Assembly: GCA_016179765.1 (NCBI GenBank)
Contig: JACPCL010000034.1
Span: 1 to 64,000, forward strand
Reading direction: 5' to 3'
From: Chloroflexota bacterium
Lineage (GTDB): Bacteria; Chloroflexota; Dehalococcoidia; Lucifugimonadales; JACPCL1
DNA length: 64,000 bases
Of the stretch, positions 10,779 to 19,803 are shown in pieces (position 1 is the stretch's first letter; the number at the start of each line of letters is the position of its first letter). The notes beneath the pieces are model-generated. The model did no database searches. It had not been told where the DNA came from and saw only the letters and a list, made by a program, of their open reading frames with translations. The position numbers and the translations under genes are program-made.

Positions 10779-10815
10779 CTCGGCGCCGCTGATGTGCGTT
10801 ATCAGCGGCGCCGAG
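10779..10815. promoter_or_regulatory. Intra-operonic hairpin between SBP and permease genes
   Basis: Perfect 15-bp arms ctcggcgccgctgat / atcagcggcgccgag around a 7-nt loop gtgcgtt, no T-tract. Confidence 0.7.
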
Positions 10816-10837
10816 CATCCATCCAGAGGGTTCAGGA

Positions 10838-11788
10838 ATGACCGGCTACATCATAAGGCGAGTGCTCCTCATTGTACCCACGGCGTTTCTGGTAGTGACC
10901 TTGGCGTTTTTCGCCATGCACATTGTGCCTGGCGACGCCGTCCTCGCCAGTATTGAGGAAGGCACATCCCTACGGCCTGAACAGATCGCCCAGATGCGGG
11001 AGTCCCTGGGCATAGATAAACCCCTCTTGGTCCAGTACGGAAACTGGCTTAGGAGCGCTCTCCAAGGGGACTTCGGCAAGTCCCTGGCAACCGGGCGGCC
11101 CGTTACAAAACAGCTCTTCAAAGCCATCCCCGTCAGCCTGGAACTGGCCCTTTTGAGCCAGGTCATCGCGCTGGCCGTCGCCATTCCCATCGGGGTCATC
11201 TCGGCCCTCCGCCAAGATACCTTTTGGGACTACGTCCTGCGGGTCTTCAGCATCGGGATGCTGGCGGCCCCTAACTTCTGGCTAGCCACCCTTGCCATCG
11301 TCCTGGGGGCCTACTGGTTTTTCTGGGCGCCCCCCTTTGGCTACGTACCCATCTGGCAAGACCCCGTGGTGAATATGAAGCAGTTCTTGCTGCCCGCCGC
11401 CATCATGGGACTCCACGGCTCGGCCACCGCCATGCGCATGACCCGCTCGGCGGTCCTAGAGGTGCTGCGCCAGGACTACATCCGCACCGCTCACGCCAAG
11501 GGCCTGTCCCCCCGGCGCATCCTCATGGTCCATGTGCTGAAGAACGCCCTCATCCCCGTGGTGACCATCTGGGGCGTGAGCATCGCTTACTTGCTCGGAG
11601 GCGCGATCATTATTGAAAGCATTTTTGCCCTGCCAGGCGTCGGCCTCTCCATGCTGGACGCCATCAACAGCCACGACCTCACCCAGCTTCAGGCCAACAT
11701 CCTCTTCTTTGGCGCGGCGGTCGTGCTGGTGAACCTCATAGTAGACCTGAGCTACAGCCTGTTGGATCCCCGCGTTCGGTACAACTAG
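10838..11788 (+). CDS. ABC transporter permease, DppB/OppB type
   Basis: 316 aa; MTGYIIRRVLLIVPTAFLVVTLAFF; HAKGLSPRRILMVHVLKNALIPVVTIWG EAA motif; ends SLLDPRVRYN. Confidence 0.93.
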   Translation: MTGYIIRRVLLIVPTAFLVVTLAFFAMHIVPGDAVLASIEEGTSLRPEQIAQMRESLGIDKPLLVQYGNWLRSALQGDFGKSLATGRPVTKQLFKAIPVSLELALLSQVIALAVAIPIGVISALRQDTFWDYVLRVFSIGMLAAPNFWLATLAIVLGAYWFFWAPPFGYVPIWQDPVVNMKQFLLPAAIMGLHGSATAMRMTRSAVLEVLRQDYIRTAHAKGLSPRRILMVHVLKNALIPVVTIWGVSIAYLLGGAIIIESIFALPGVGLSMLDAINSHDLTQLQANILFFGAAVVLVNLIVDLSYSLLDPRVRYN

Positions 11789-12094
11789 CAGGCTGCGGAA
11801 AAAGGGCAGTCCAGAGGGGCGAAGCCCCTTTAACGGGGGTCTGGGGGTGTCCCCCAGAACTAATCTTCCCCCTCTCCCTTTAGGGGCCTTGCCTGAAAAA
11901 TCAGAGCCTCCAAGGGAAGGTGGAGGAAATCGCAGGTTTCCCCTGGGGTTGTAGGGGTATCCCCTACAGACCCTTGCGGGCGGGTGGGTGGGAAAAACGA
12001 GAATTGCCACTCTCTTTTCAAGAGGGCGAGTTATCGGGCAAAGCCCCCTTTAGGAGAGGGGGAACACAAAGGGGTGAGGTCAGCACCCTGCTAG
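11785..12094. repeat. MITE-like repeat with terminal inverted repeats
   Basis: Left end CTAGCAGGCTGCGGAAAAAGGG overlaps the TAG stop of the permease gene; right end CAGCACCCTGCTAG (reverse complement CTAGCAGGGTGCTG). Confidence 0.65.
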
Positions 12095-12115
12095 CGCTCA
12101 CAGCGGAGGGACGCC

Positions 12116-13036
12116 TTGGCTGTTGACAAGAGTACCACAGGAGGAGGCGGGGACGCCGTCATCACCCGGGCCCCAGGACGGCTTGCGTCCATCACGCGGA
12201 AGGGGTGGTACCTCGGCCTCAAGCGCCGCCCCCTGGCGGTGATTTCCCTGGTCGTCTTGGTGGTAATCATCCTGACGGCGGTTTTCGCCCCAGCCGTAGC
12301 ACCCTATGACCCCACCGAGACCCACCGAGGCCGGACGCTGGAAACGCCGAGCTCGGACTTCTTGCTGGGAACGGACCACCTGGGCAGGGACTTGCTCAGC
12401 AGGATTATATTTGGCGCACGTATCTCCATTACCATTGGCTTCCTTGCCGTATTCTTTGGCACCAGCGGCGGCGTCGCCCTGGGCATTGCCTCCGCCATGC
12501 AAGGCGGCAAGTTTGATATTCTCGTACAACGGCTGGTGGATGCATGGATGGCGTTCCCTGGGCTGGTGATAGCTTTGGCCCTGGTGTCCATGCTGGGGCC
12601 AAGCTTGATCAACGTGGCCATTGCTATTGCCATCGGCACAATCCCTTCAACCTCAAGGGTTGTTCGTGGAGCCGTCCTTGCTGAAAAGGAGCGGGACTAC
12701 ATATCCGCCGTGGTCTCCATCGGCGCAGCCCGGTTGCGCTTAGCCTTACGGCATATTCTCCCCAACGTGTTGCCACCCATCCTCATCCTCGCCACTGCTC
12801 GCCTGGGATCCGCTATCCTGGCGGAAAGCTCCCTCAGCTTCTTGGGCCTGGGTGTGCCGCCTCCAGCTCCCACCTGGGGTGGCATGTTGTCTCGTGAAGG
12901 CCGTGATTTCATGATGACGAATCCCATGCTCGGCCTGTGGCCAGGGCTCTCCATCATGCTCACCGTGCTCGCCTTCAACCTCTTTGGTGATGGCCTTCGG
13001 GACATTCTTGACCCCAAGCTACGGGGCGGGCACTAG
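12116..13036 (+). CDS. ABC transporter permease, DppC/OppC type
   Basis: 306 aa, TTG start; LLGTDHLGRDLLSRIIFGARISI; AKERDYISAVVSIGAARLRLALRHILPNVLPPI-type EAA loop; ends DILDPKLRGGH. Confidence 0.92.
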   Translation: MAVDKSTTGGGGDAVITRAPGRLASITRKGWYLGLKRRPLAVISLVVLVVIILTAVFAPAVAPYDPTETHRGRTLETPSSDFLLGTDHLGRDLLSRIIFGARISITIGFLAVFFGTSGGVALGIASAMQGGKFDILVQRLVDAWMAFPGLVIALALVSMLGPSLINVAIAIAIGTIPSTSRVVRGAVLAEKERDYISAVVSIGAARLRLALRHILPNVLPPILILATARLGSAILAESSLSFLGLGVPPPAPTWGGMLSREGRDFMMTNPMLGLWPGLSIMLTVLAFNLFGDGLRDILDPKLRGGH

Positions 13037-13112
13037 ACCGCGTGTCAATATCCCTTCGTGGAGCGTCAGGCTTCCCGGACTCCACTCCCGCAAACTCCTG
13101 TAGAGGTGGCTA

Positions 13113-14081
13113 ATGAAAGAGCGTGTGCGCCGTTCCTGGCTCATTGTGCCGGCCCACAAGACAGACCTCGTCTCCCAGGCCAGCGCGACGAAGGCGGACG
13201 TCGTCGTCCTTGACCTGGAGGACACCGTCCATGACACCAGGAAGGCAGAGGCCCGCCAGAAGATGCGAGAAGCCATCCAGCTTATCCGCAACAGTGGCTC
13301 GGAGGTCTTTGTGCGGTGTGACCCCGATTTCCTTTACGCAGACCTGGAGTCCTCCGTCTATCGCGGCCTTACCGGTGTCCTCCTGCCCAGGATCACCTCT
13401 GTGGAGCAGGTGCAAGACGCCGAGCATACCCTCGCGGAGTTTGAGGCCCAGCGCGGTGTGAGAAAGCCGCCCCCAGTTGGTGAAATCCTGGAAGTGGACG
13501 AGGCGCGCACCATTGAGAACTCTTTGGAGCTGCATCTTTCCCTTGACACAGGCCGGGGTAACTGGGATGCTCCAAAGCTCATCCAGGCTAGCCCCCGGGT
13601 GCGCTCCGTAAGCCTGGGCCGGGCTGATTTGACCATGGACCTGCGGCCCGAACCGGAAGGCGACCTGCACCTCATGCCCTATCTCATGCAACGTCTGATC
13701 CTGGTCGCCAACGCCACGGGCGTCCAGCCCATCGGCGCCTGGTGGCAAAGCGCCTCCCGCGGCCTGGTGGACACGCCCCAGAATACCTACCATGCGGCGG
13801 CCACTGGCCGTAAAGCCGGGTTCAAAGGCGCCCTCTGCATGCGGGCAAACCAGGTGGAGGCCCTGAACCGGGGCTTTACCCCTTCCAGCGAGGACCTCTC
13901 CCAGGCCCAGGCCATCCTGCACGCCTTTGCAACAGCCCAAGCGCGAGGGCTTTCCCGCGCCGTGGACCATCGCCAGTTCATAGACCAGGGCATTGCCGGT
14001 GCAGCCTCACGCCTCCTGGACCTGGCAGTGGCGTGCCAGGCTACGGACCAAGCCAAGCTGCATCCCATAGAGGGGGCTTAG
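13113..14081 (+). CDS. HpcH/HpaI aldolase / citrate lyase beta-subunit-like protein
   Basis: 322 aa; RRSWLIVPAHKTDLVSQASATKADVVVLDLEDTVHD; SVSLGRADLTMDL; GALCMRANQVEALNRGFTPS. Confidence 0.88.
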   Translation: MKERVRRSWLIVPAHKTDLVSQASATKADVVVLDLEDTVHDTRKAEARQKMREAIQLIRNSGSEVFVRCDPDFLYADLESSVYRGLTGVLLPRITSVEQVQDAEHTLAEFEAQRGVRKPPPVGEILEVDEARTIENSLELHLSLDTGRGNWDAPKLIQASPRVRSVSLGRADLTMDLRPEPEGDLHLMPYLMQRLILVANATGVQPIGAWWQSASRGLVDTPQNTYHAAATGRKAGFKGALCMRANQVEALNRGFTPSSEDLSQAQAILHAFATAQARGLSRAVDHRQFIDQGIAGAASRLLDLAVACQATDQAKLHPIEGA

Positions 14082-14082
14082 T

Positions 14083-15033
14083 ATGCCGAGGAGAGTTCGC
14101 CGCTCCGGGCTGATGATGCCCATCAACAACCCGCGGTTCGTCAACAACTCCTGGCGCCGCAACTGCGATTCCCTGGACTTTGACCTGGAGGACTCTGTCC
14201 CCCAGTCGCAGAAAGAGTACGCCCGGTCCCTGGTGAAGCAGGTCATCCCCATTGGCCTCATGGGCGGCGCCGATGTGTCCGTGCGCATCAACACCGCCAC
14301 ACCAGAGGCGGATATTGCAGCCTCCGCATGGCCTGGAATGGGCAGGATTGCCCATCCCAAGACCGAATCCGCCCAGCGCATAAGGGAGGTTGACGCCCTT
14401 ATCACCAAGTACGAACGCCTGCGAGGCATTCGTGTGGGCGCCATAGAGGTCACCGCCATGATTGAGTCGGCCCTGGGGGTGAGCAACGGCTATGACATCG
14501 CCTCAGCCAGCCCCAGAGTGAAGGCCTTTGGCGGCGGGGGTGGGTACGACATGTCCCTGGACATGGGCGTGGATATGTTCGTAGGCTTCAATCAGTTCGT
14601 CTACTCCGCAGGAGAGTGCGAGCTGGTGGCCCGGGCCCTTGGCAAAGAGTTCAGCATCAGCGTCCATATGACCGACACCTCGGGCAGCGTCAGCGACGCC
14701 GAGGCCACGTACCTGCGAGCTGTCGCCAACCGCAAGGCCGGCGGCCGCAGCGGCGGGGGCCTGCACCCCAATGTGGTAGAGCCTTCCAACCGTGGCCTTA
14801 CGCCTCCCCCAGAGGAGGTGGACCAGGCCAGAAGAGTCTTATCGGCCTACGAGGAGGTCCAGCGGCGCGGAGACGCCGAAGGCGAGCTGAACGGCCAGGT
14901 CATAGACGCCTACGAGGCGGCGCGGGCAGCGGAGCTGATAGACTGGTCCCGCCTCTGCGCAGAGAAGGATGCCTTCAAAGAGCAGAAGCGCCGTGAGGCC
15001 GAGGGCCTCCAGCCGCAACCAACTGCTCGCTAA
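14083..15033 (+). CDS. HpcH/HpaI aldolase / citrate lyase beta-subunit-like protein
   Basis: 316 aa; RRSGLMMPINNPRFVNNSWRRNCDSLDFDLEDSVPQSQK; GGGLHPNVVEPSNRGLTPPPEEV. Confidence 0.87.
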   Translation: MPRRVRRSGLMMPINNPRFVNNSWRRNCDSLDFDLEDSVPQSQKEYARSLVKQVIPIGLMGGADVSVRINTATPEADIAASAWPGMGRIAHPKTESAQRIREVDALITKYERLRGIRVGAIEVTAMIESALGVSNGYDIASASPRVKAFGGGGGYDMSLDMGVDMFVGFNQFVYSAGECELVARALGKEFSISVHMTDTSGSVSDAEATYLRAVANRKAGGRSGGGLHPNVVEPSNRGLTPPPEEVDQARRVLSAYEEVQRRGDAEGELNGQVIDAYEAARAAELIDWSRLCAEKDAFKEQKRREAEGLQPQPTAR

Positions 15034-15151
15034 GAAAAGAAGCGGGAGTCCAGAGGGGCGAAGCCCCTTTGACGGGGGTCTGGGGGTGTCCCCCAGACAT
15101 AAATCCATCCGCCGCAGGCGGATACTTTGACTCCAAAGGTGGAGGCGCATC

Positions 15152-16129
15152 TTGGCAATACGTGAAGTACGGCGGGCTGGCTTGACCATGCCCATCAACA
15201 ACCCCAGATTCGTCAACAACTCCTGGCTACGCAACTGCGACCACATCACCCTGGACTTTGAGGACTCGGTCCCCCAGTCCCAGAAGCCCTACGCCCGCAT
15301 CATTGCACGGGAGGCCGTCGGCCTTGCGGGTCAGGGCGGCGCTGCCATCAACATCCGCATCAACCAGGGCTTTATTGAGGCCGATGTGACCGCTGCCTCC
15401 TGGCCCGGCCTCTCTAGCCTCAGCATGGGCCACACCTGGTCTGCCGATGAGGTCCGCCTCATGGACCAGTACATCACCAGGATAGAGCGCATCCGCGGCC
15501 TGAGGCCAGGCTCCATAACTCTCGGCGCCGCCTGCGATAGCCCCGTGGGAACAGTGCAGTCCGAGGAGATTGTCCAGGCCAGCCCCAGAGTCAAGAACTT
15601 CGGTGGGGGCGGCGGGTACGACTACTCCATGCAGTTGGGCGTGGATATGTTCGTGGGGTTTGACCAGTTTGTGTATCCCCGTGGCGAAGGCGCCCTCATT
15701 GCCAGGGCCTTTGGCAAGAGCTTTGGCATCAGCGTCCATCTGCCAGATACCTCGGGCAGCGTGGCCGACGCCGAGCGGTCATACTTGCAGGCAGCCGCCA
15801 ATCGCAAGGCCGGTGGCCGCGGAGGCGGAGGCCTACACCCCAACGTGGTTGAGCCGATGATCCGTGGCCTTACCCCCCCGCCTGAAGAGGTGGAGCAGGC
15901 CAGACAGGTGCTGGCTTTCTACAACGAACAGGTGGAGGCGAAGGGAGAAGCGGAGGGTGAACTGGACGGCCTGACTGTGGACAAATACGAAGCGGCGCGG
16001 GCATCGGAACTGATTGAGTGGGCACAGGCCTGCGCCGAGATGGACGGGAAAAAAGAGCGGGCCCGTCGGGAAGCCATCGCCCGCCAGGAGGCCGCGCACA
16101 CGAGCCCGGGCCAGCCAACCACAGCCTGA
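15152..16129 (+). CDS. HpcH/HpaI aldolase / citrate lyase beta-subunit-like protein
   Basis: 325 aa; close paralogue of the preceding ORF (MPINNPRFVNNSWLRNCD, GGGGYDYSMQLGVDMFVGFDQFV). Confidence 0.87.
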   Translation: MAIREVRRAGLTMPINNPRFVNNSWLRNCDHITLDFEDSVPQSQKPYARIIAREAVGLAGQGGAAINIRINQGFIEADVTAASWPGLSSLSMGHTWSADEVRLMDQYITRIERIRGLRPGSITLGAACDSPVGTVQSEEIVQASPRVKNFGGGGGYDYSMQLGVDMFVGFDQFVYPRGEGALIARAFGKSFGISVHLPDTSGSVADAERSYLQAAANRKAGGRGGGGLHPNVVEPMIRGLTPPPEEVEQARQVLAFYNEQVEAKGEAEGELDGLTVDKYEAARASELIEWAQACAEMDGKKERARREAIARQEAAHTSPGQPTTA

Positions 16130-16159
16130 ATCTGTTTGCTCACAAAGGAATCGCAACCC

Positions 16160-17089
16160 ATGAACCCTTTTGTACGCCGCTCCCATCTCCAGATTTCAGT
16201 CCTCAACCAGGAGGAGGTGCTCTCCTCTTGGAAGCATAAGGCCGATGCCATTGTGCTGGACATTACCGACGGCGCAGGCCTGGCAGCCAGGCAACAGGCC
16301 CGGGAATTAGTACGGGGCTCCATCGCCCCAGCCTCCAAAGGCGGCGGCGAAGTCCTGGTGCGCATCAGCAAAGAGGCGCTCTTCGCCGACGTCAAGGCCG
16401 CCCTCTGGCCAGGCGTGAAGGGCATTATCTGCCCCAGCCTTGAAACCGCCGCTGACGTACGGGAGTTAGATGAGGCGTTGCTGGAAGCGGAGAAGGAGCA
16501 TGGCATACCCAGAGGCTCAACGGAGGTCCTCGTGCTCCTGGACAGCGGCAAGGGCATCTGGAACGTGCGGGAGATCATCGCGGCCAGCTCCCGCCTGTCC
16601 ACCGTGGGTCTGGAGGAAAGCAGCCTCTACCGCCACATGGAAATCATGCCGGACGCCAGCTTTGATCCCCTGGTCTATGCCAAGGGCCGCATCATTGTGG
16701 AAGCGGTAGCCGCCAAGGTGCATCCCATTGGCGTTGCCCACCCCTACGGGATCATGCCCGGGTTTGACAACCCTCAGGAGATACACCGCCTGGCCCTGCG
16801 CGGCAAGAACATGGGCTTCAAAGGGGCCATCTGTCTCCACCCCTCCTGGGTGGAGCCGTGCAACCGCGCCTACGCCCCGGCGGCAGACCAGATAGACTAC
16901 TTCAAGACGGTGCGCGCCACCTTCGCCGAGGCCGTCGCCCGGGGCACCGCTGCCACCCCCTACCCCGGCACCACCCAGATGATAGACGTGCCCGTAGACG
17001 AACGGGCGCGCATCATGCTGGAGCTCTGGGAGATGGTGCAGTCGCGAGAGGCGGACAAGGCTTCGGCCCTGAGCAAGGCCGCCGAGTAG
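16160..17089 (+). CDS. HpcH/HpaI aldolase / citrate lyase beta-subunit-like protein
   Basis: ORF 16136..17089; KADAIVLDITDGAG, GAICLHPSWVEPCNRAYAPAADQIDYFKTV. Confidence 0.85.
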   Translation: MNPFVRRSHLQISVLNQEEVLSSWKHKADAIVLDITDGAGLAARQQARELVRGSIAPASKGGGEVLVRISKEALFADVKAALWPGVKGIICPSLETAADVRELDEALLEAEKEHGIPRGSTEVLVLLDSGKGIWNVREIIAASSRLSTVGLEESSLYRHMEIMPDASFDPLVYAKGRIIVEAVAAKVHPIGVAHPYGIMPGFDNPQEIHRLALRGKNMGFKGAICLHPSWVEPCNRAYAPAADQIDYFKTVRATFAEAVARGTAATPYPGTTQMIDVPVDERARIMLELWEMVQSREADKASALSKAAE

Positions 17090-17229
17090 CGGACTCCACC
17101 TGCGCCCGGTGGACCTTCCGTCAACCTTCGCCCTATGGCTAGGCAAGAACGGACCAGGCTCCTCTTGCGGCGATCTGGGAATATCCCCATCCCTTCATGC
17201 ACGCACCATGACGTGACGGGATACGCCCC

Positions 17230-17514
17230 TTAGAAAATATCCAGCGTGAACCCCACCCCCGCAGGCGTCTGCTTGAAGTCCAGCACCGCCCGCTCCAGCT
17301 TCTGCCGCAAGTCCCAGTCCACGAGCAGCACCTTCGCCCCCAGGTGCTTCACCACGTAGTCGTCCTCCCCTTCGTCACCAATGCCAACCCCAAACTCCCC
17401 CTCCCCCACCCATTGGGGTGGCGTGACCAGCCGCAGGCACTTCCCAGGCGCCAGGCTGCGGGCGTCTCGTATGCGTTTCAGCTCCGCCATCGCAGCCTTC
17501 GTGACCGTCAACAT
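17230..17514 (-). CDS. HesB/IscA-like fold protein lacking the conserved Cys ligands
   Basis: MLTVTKAAMAELKRIRDAR...GKCLRLVTPP...YVVKHLGAKVLLVDWDLRQKLERAVLDFKQTPAGVGFTLDIF: A-type carrier pattern without the C-terminal CxC. Confidence 0.6.
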   Translation of the reverse strand: MLTVTKAAMAELKRIRDARSLAPGKCLRLVTPPQWVGEGEFGVGIGDEGEDDYVVKHLGAKVLLVDWDLRQKLERAVLDFKQTPAGVGFTLDIF

Positions 17515-17555
17515 GCTCCCTGCCTTCACACACCGATTCCCTACATTCTAGCCGC

Positions 17556-18395
17556 CTACTTCCGCTCCACCAACTGAATGAGCACCCCCTTGGCCGAGCG
17601 CGGGTGAATGAACACCTGGTCCCCTGGCTTCTCGCCGCCGATAAGCTGCACCCCCTTAGCCTTCAGCGCCTTCACCCGCTCCGCCATGTCCTTCACCGCC
17701 AGCGCAATCAGATACACGCCCTCGCCCCGGCGCTCCAGGGCGCGGCCCACCGGCGTCTCCGGCCCCAGAGGCTCCGCCAGCTCAATAAAGCGGCCCTCCT
17801 CGGTGCGGAAGAAGGCCTGCTTGATGCCCAGCGCCTCCGAGACCGCCCGGCGGTCAAAGGTCATCCCCAGGGTGTCCCGGTAGGTAGCGACGGCCTGGTC
17901 CAGGTCCCGCACCGCAACCACCACGTGGTCCAGCCACCGGTAGTGGGCATCGGGATGGGTGGTATACGGTTCCGCTTGCCTATCGGGCCACACCCGCTGG
18001 GTAAGCTGGATGAACATGCCGCAGGCGCTGCGCGGATGCACAAAGACCGGCCCCCGGGGAGCCTCCGTGTTCACCAGGCGCACCCCTTTGGCCGAAAGCT
18101 CCTTCTTCGTCCCCTCCAGGCTATCAATCTCAATAGAGAGGACGTAGAACCCTTCGCCCCGGCCCTGGATGGCCCGGTCAACGGCGTTGCCCGGCTCCAT
18201 CGGCTCAATCAGGGCCAGGTGACGGCCATCCTCGTAGGCAAAGAAGGACTGGTAGATGCCCATGCCAGGCGACTCTCCCAGCCGGTCAAACGTAAAGCCC
18301 AGCGTGTCCCGGAAGATGGGCGCGCTCTCCTCCCTGCTCTTCACCGCGATGGCAAGATGGTCCAAGGCTTTGTAGTGCACGGGCGCCTCCCTCAC
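17556..18395 (-). CDS. VOC (glyoxalase/methylmalonyl-CoA epimerase-like) protein with two VOC domains
   Basis: 279 aa; two repeats of LDHLAIAVKS.EESAPIFRDTLGFTF / LDHVVVAVRDLDQAVATYRDTLGMTF and FIHPRSAKGVLIQLVE. Confidence 0.88.
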   Translation of the reverse strand: MREAPVHYKALDHLAIAVKSREESAPIFRDTLGFTFDRLGESPGMGIYQSFFAYEDGRHLALIEPMEPGNAVDRAIQGRGEGFYVLSIEIDSLEGTKKELSAKGVRLVNTEAPRGPVFVHPRSACGMFIQLTQRVWPDRQAEPYTTHPDAHYRWLDHVVVAVRDLDQAVATYRDTLGMTFDRRAVSEALGIKQAFFRTEEGRFIELAEPLGPETPVGRALERRGEGVYLIALAVKDMAERVKALKAKGVQLIGGEKPGDQVFIHPRSAKGVLIQLVERK

Positions 18396-18605
18396 AAAGA
18401 TGGCTTAGTGTACACCAAAACGCAGCGGGGGGAAGGGGGGCTGTTCAATTCGGCCTCCACCACGCCTTCCGCAACAACGCCTCCGCACCCGCGTCCAGAA
18501 GCGAAGCCATTATCCTGAAAGATGAAACGAGGCAGGTCACTTGACGCTACAATTGCCACTGTATATAATTCGCCGAAAAAGCAGGAGAGGCAGGAGGATA
18601 GTCAG

Positions 18606-19364
18606 ATGAGCGCTGCTGGACTGCCAACCAGACATGTCCTTAGCTACGGGGGAGGCGTCAATACAGTAGCTCTGATGTTGCTTCTGATTAGGAACCAGGA
18701 ACCGCTAGATGAAGTGGTTTTTGCTGACACGGGTGTTGAGGTTCCAGAGACGTATGCCTATATGGAAATAACGCGGGATTACCTGGAAAGGTACGGCATT
18801 CCGTTCCATATCATACGGAAACGCAACGGCAAAACGCTTTACGAAACGTGCGAGGCTAGGCGAGTTTTCCCCTCGGCGATATGGCGCTGGTCCACCCGTG
18901 ACTTCAAGGTGCACCCCATACTTGGTTATTATCGTTCCCTTGGAACCCATGTGAATCAATACCTTGGCATTGCTCACGACGAGATTTGGAGGATGAAGGA
19001 TAGTCCATCTCCATACGTCACTAACCTTTATCCCCTGATTGACAAAAAGATGACAAGGGCCGATTGCGTGGCACTAATTGAAGCAGAAGGCCTTCCCGTA
19101 CCCGTGAAGAGCGGTTGTTTCTTCTGTCCGTTTAACTCCATAGGCCGATGGAAGTGGCTGTATGAGACGCACCCAGAACTGTTTCAGAAGGCGGTGGTTC
19201 TGGAGGAACAGTCCAAGCACTTCCCAGCCCAGCGGCTCACTGACCAAGTGTTCAGGGAAAAGGCCAGCGTAAAGTTACGAGACCTCGCGTCACGTTTCGC
19301 AGACGGAGAACTTCCCAGTAGCGACCCGTCGCTGTCCGCTTGTGGTGGGGAGTGCATGACTTAA
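18606..19364 (+). CDS. PAPS-reductase-like PP-loop (adenine nucleotide alpha-hydrolase) family protein
   Basis: LSYGGGVNTVALMLLLI PP-loop; VVFADTGVEVPETYAYM; VPVKSGCFFCPFNSIGRWKWLYETHPE; C-terminal CGGEC. Confidence 0.8.
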   Translation: MSAAGLPTRHVLSYGGGVNTVALMLLLIRNQEPLDEVVFADTGVEVPETYAYMEITRDYLERYGIPFHIIRKRNGKTLYETCEARRVFPSAIWRWSTRDFKVHPILGYYRSLGTHVNQYLGIAHDEIWRMKDSPSPYVTNLYPLIDKKMTRADCVALIEAEGLPVPVKSGCFFCPFNSIGRWKWLYETHPELFQKAVVLEEQSKHFPAQRLTDQVFREKASVKLRDLASRFADGELPSSDPSLSACGGECMT

Positions 19365-19803
19365 TAAATGCACACTATGGTTCGGGCACTTCCTCAGGCG
19401 GGGAATCCTGTTCGAGAGCGTCAAAGAATTCGCGGTAGCTCAACAGTTCCTGAACCATGTTGTCAAAACGGTTACATCGCCATTCTACTTGTTTGCGTGC
19501 CTCGACCAAACTATTATAACTCCCAGCACTGATTGCCTTGATTATTGTGTCAAGGTCATTAAGACACGAGGGAAATTCCGTCTTCTCCATGTCTTCAATT
19601 CGCAGTATCACTAGGTTGAGCTTTTCCATAGCACCTAGGTGCCCCTCAGCTTTGCACATCTCTGCACGTGAATTCAAGTCCATAAGTTCCCCGGTGACCC
19701 AGTCATTATACGCATGCTTCAAGTTGGTGTATGCACTAGGTAACTATCCCTTGACAATATAAGCGATTGGTGGTAGACTTATCGTAGCTAAAGGAGATAC
19801 GAA

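Noticed and set aside
18606-19364. DndC (phosphorothioation) assignment for the PAPS-reductase-like gene
   Set aside because: No DndB/D/E neighbours and the PP-loop reads SYGGGVNT rather than a DndC-type SGGKDS; family-level call only.
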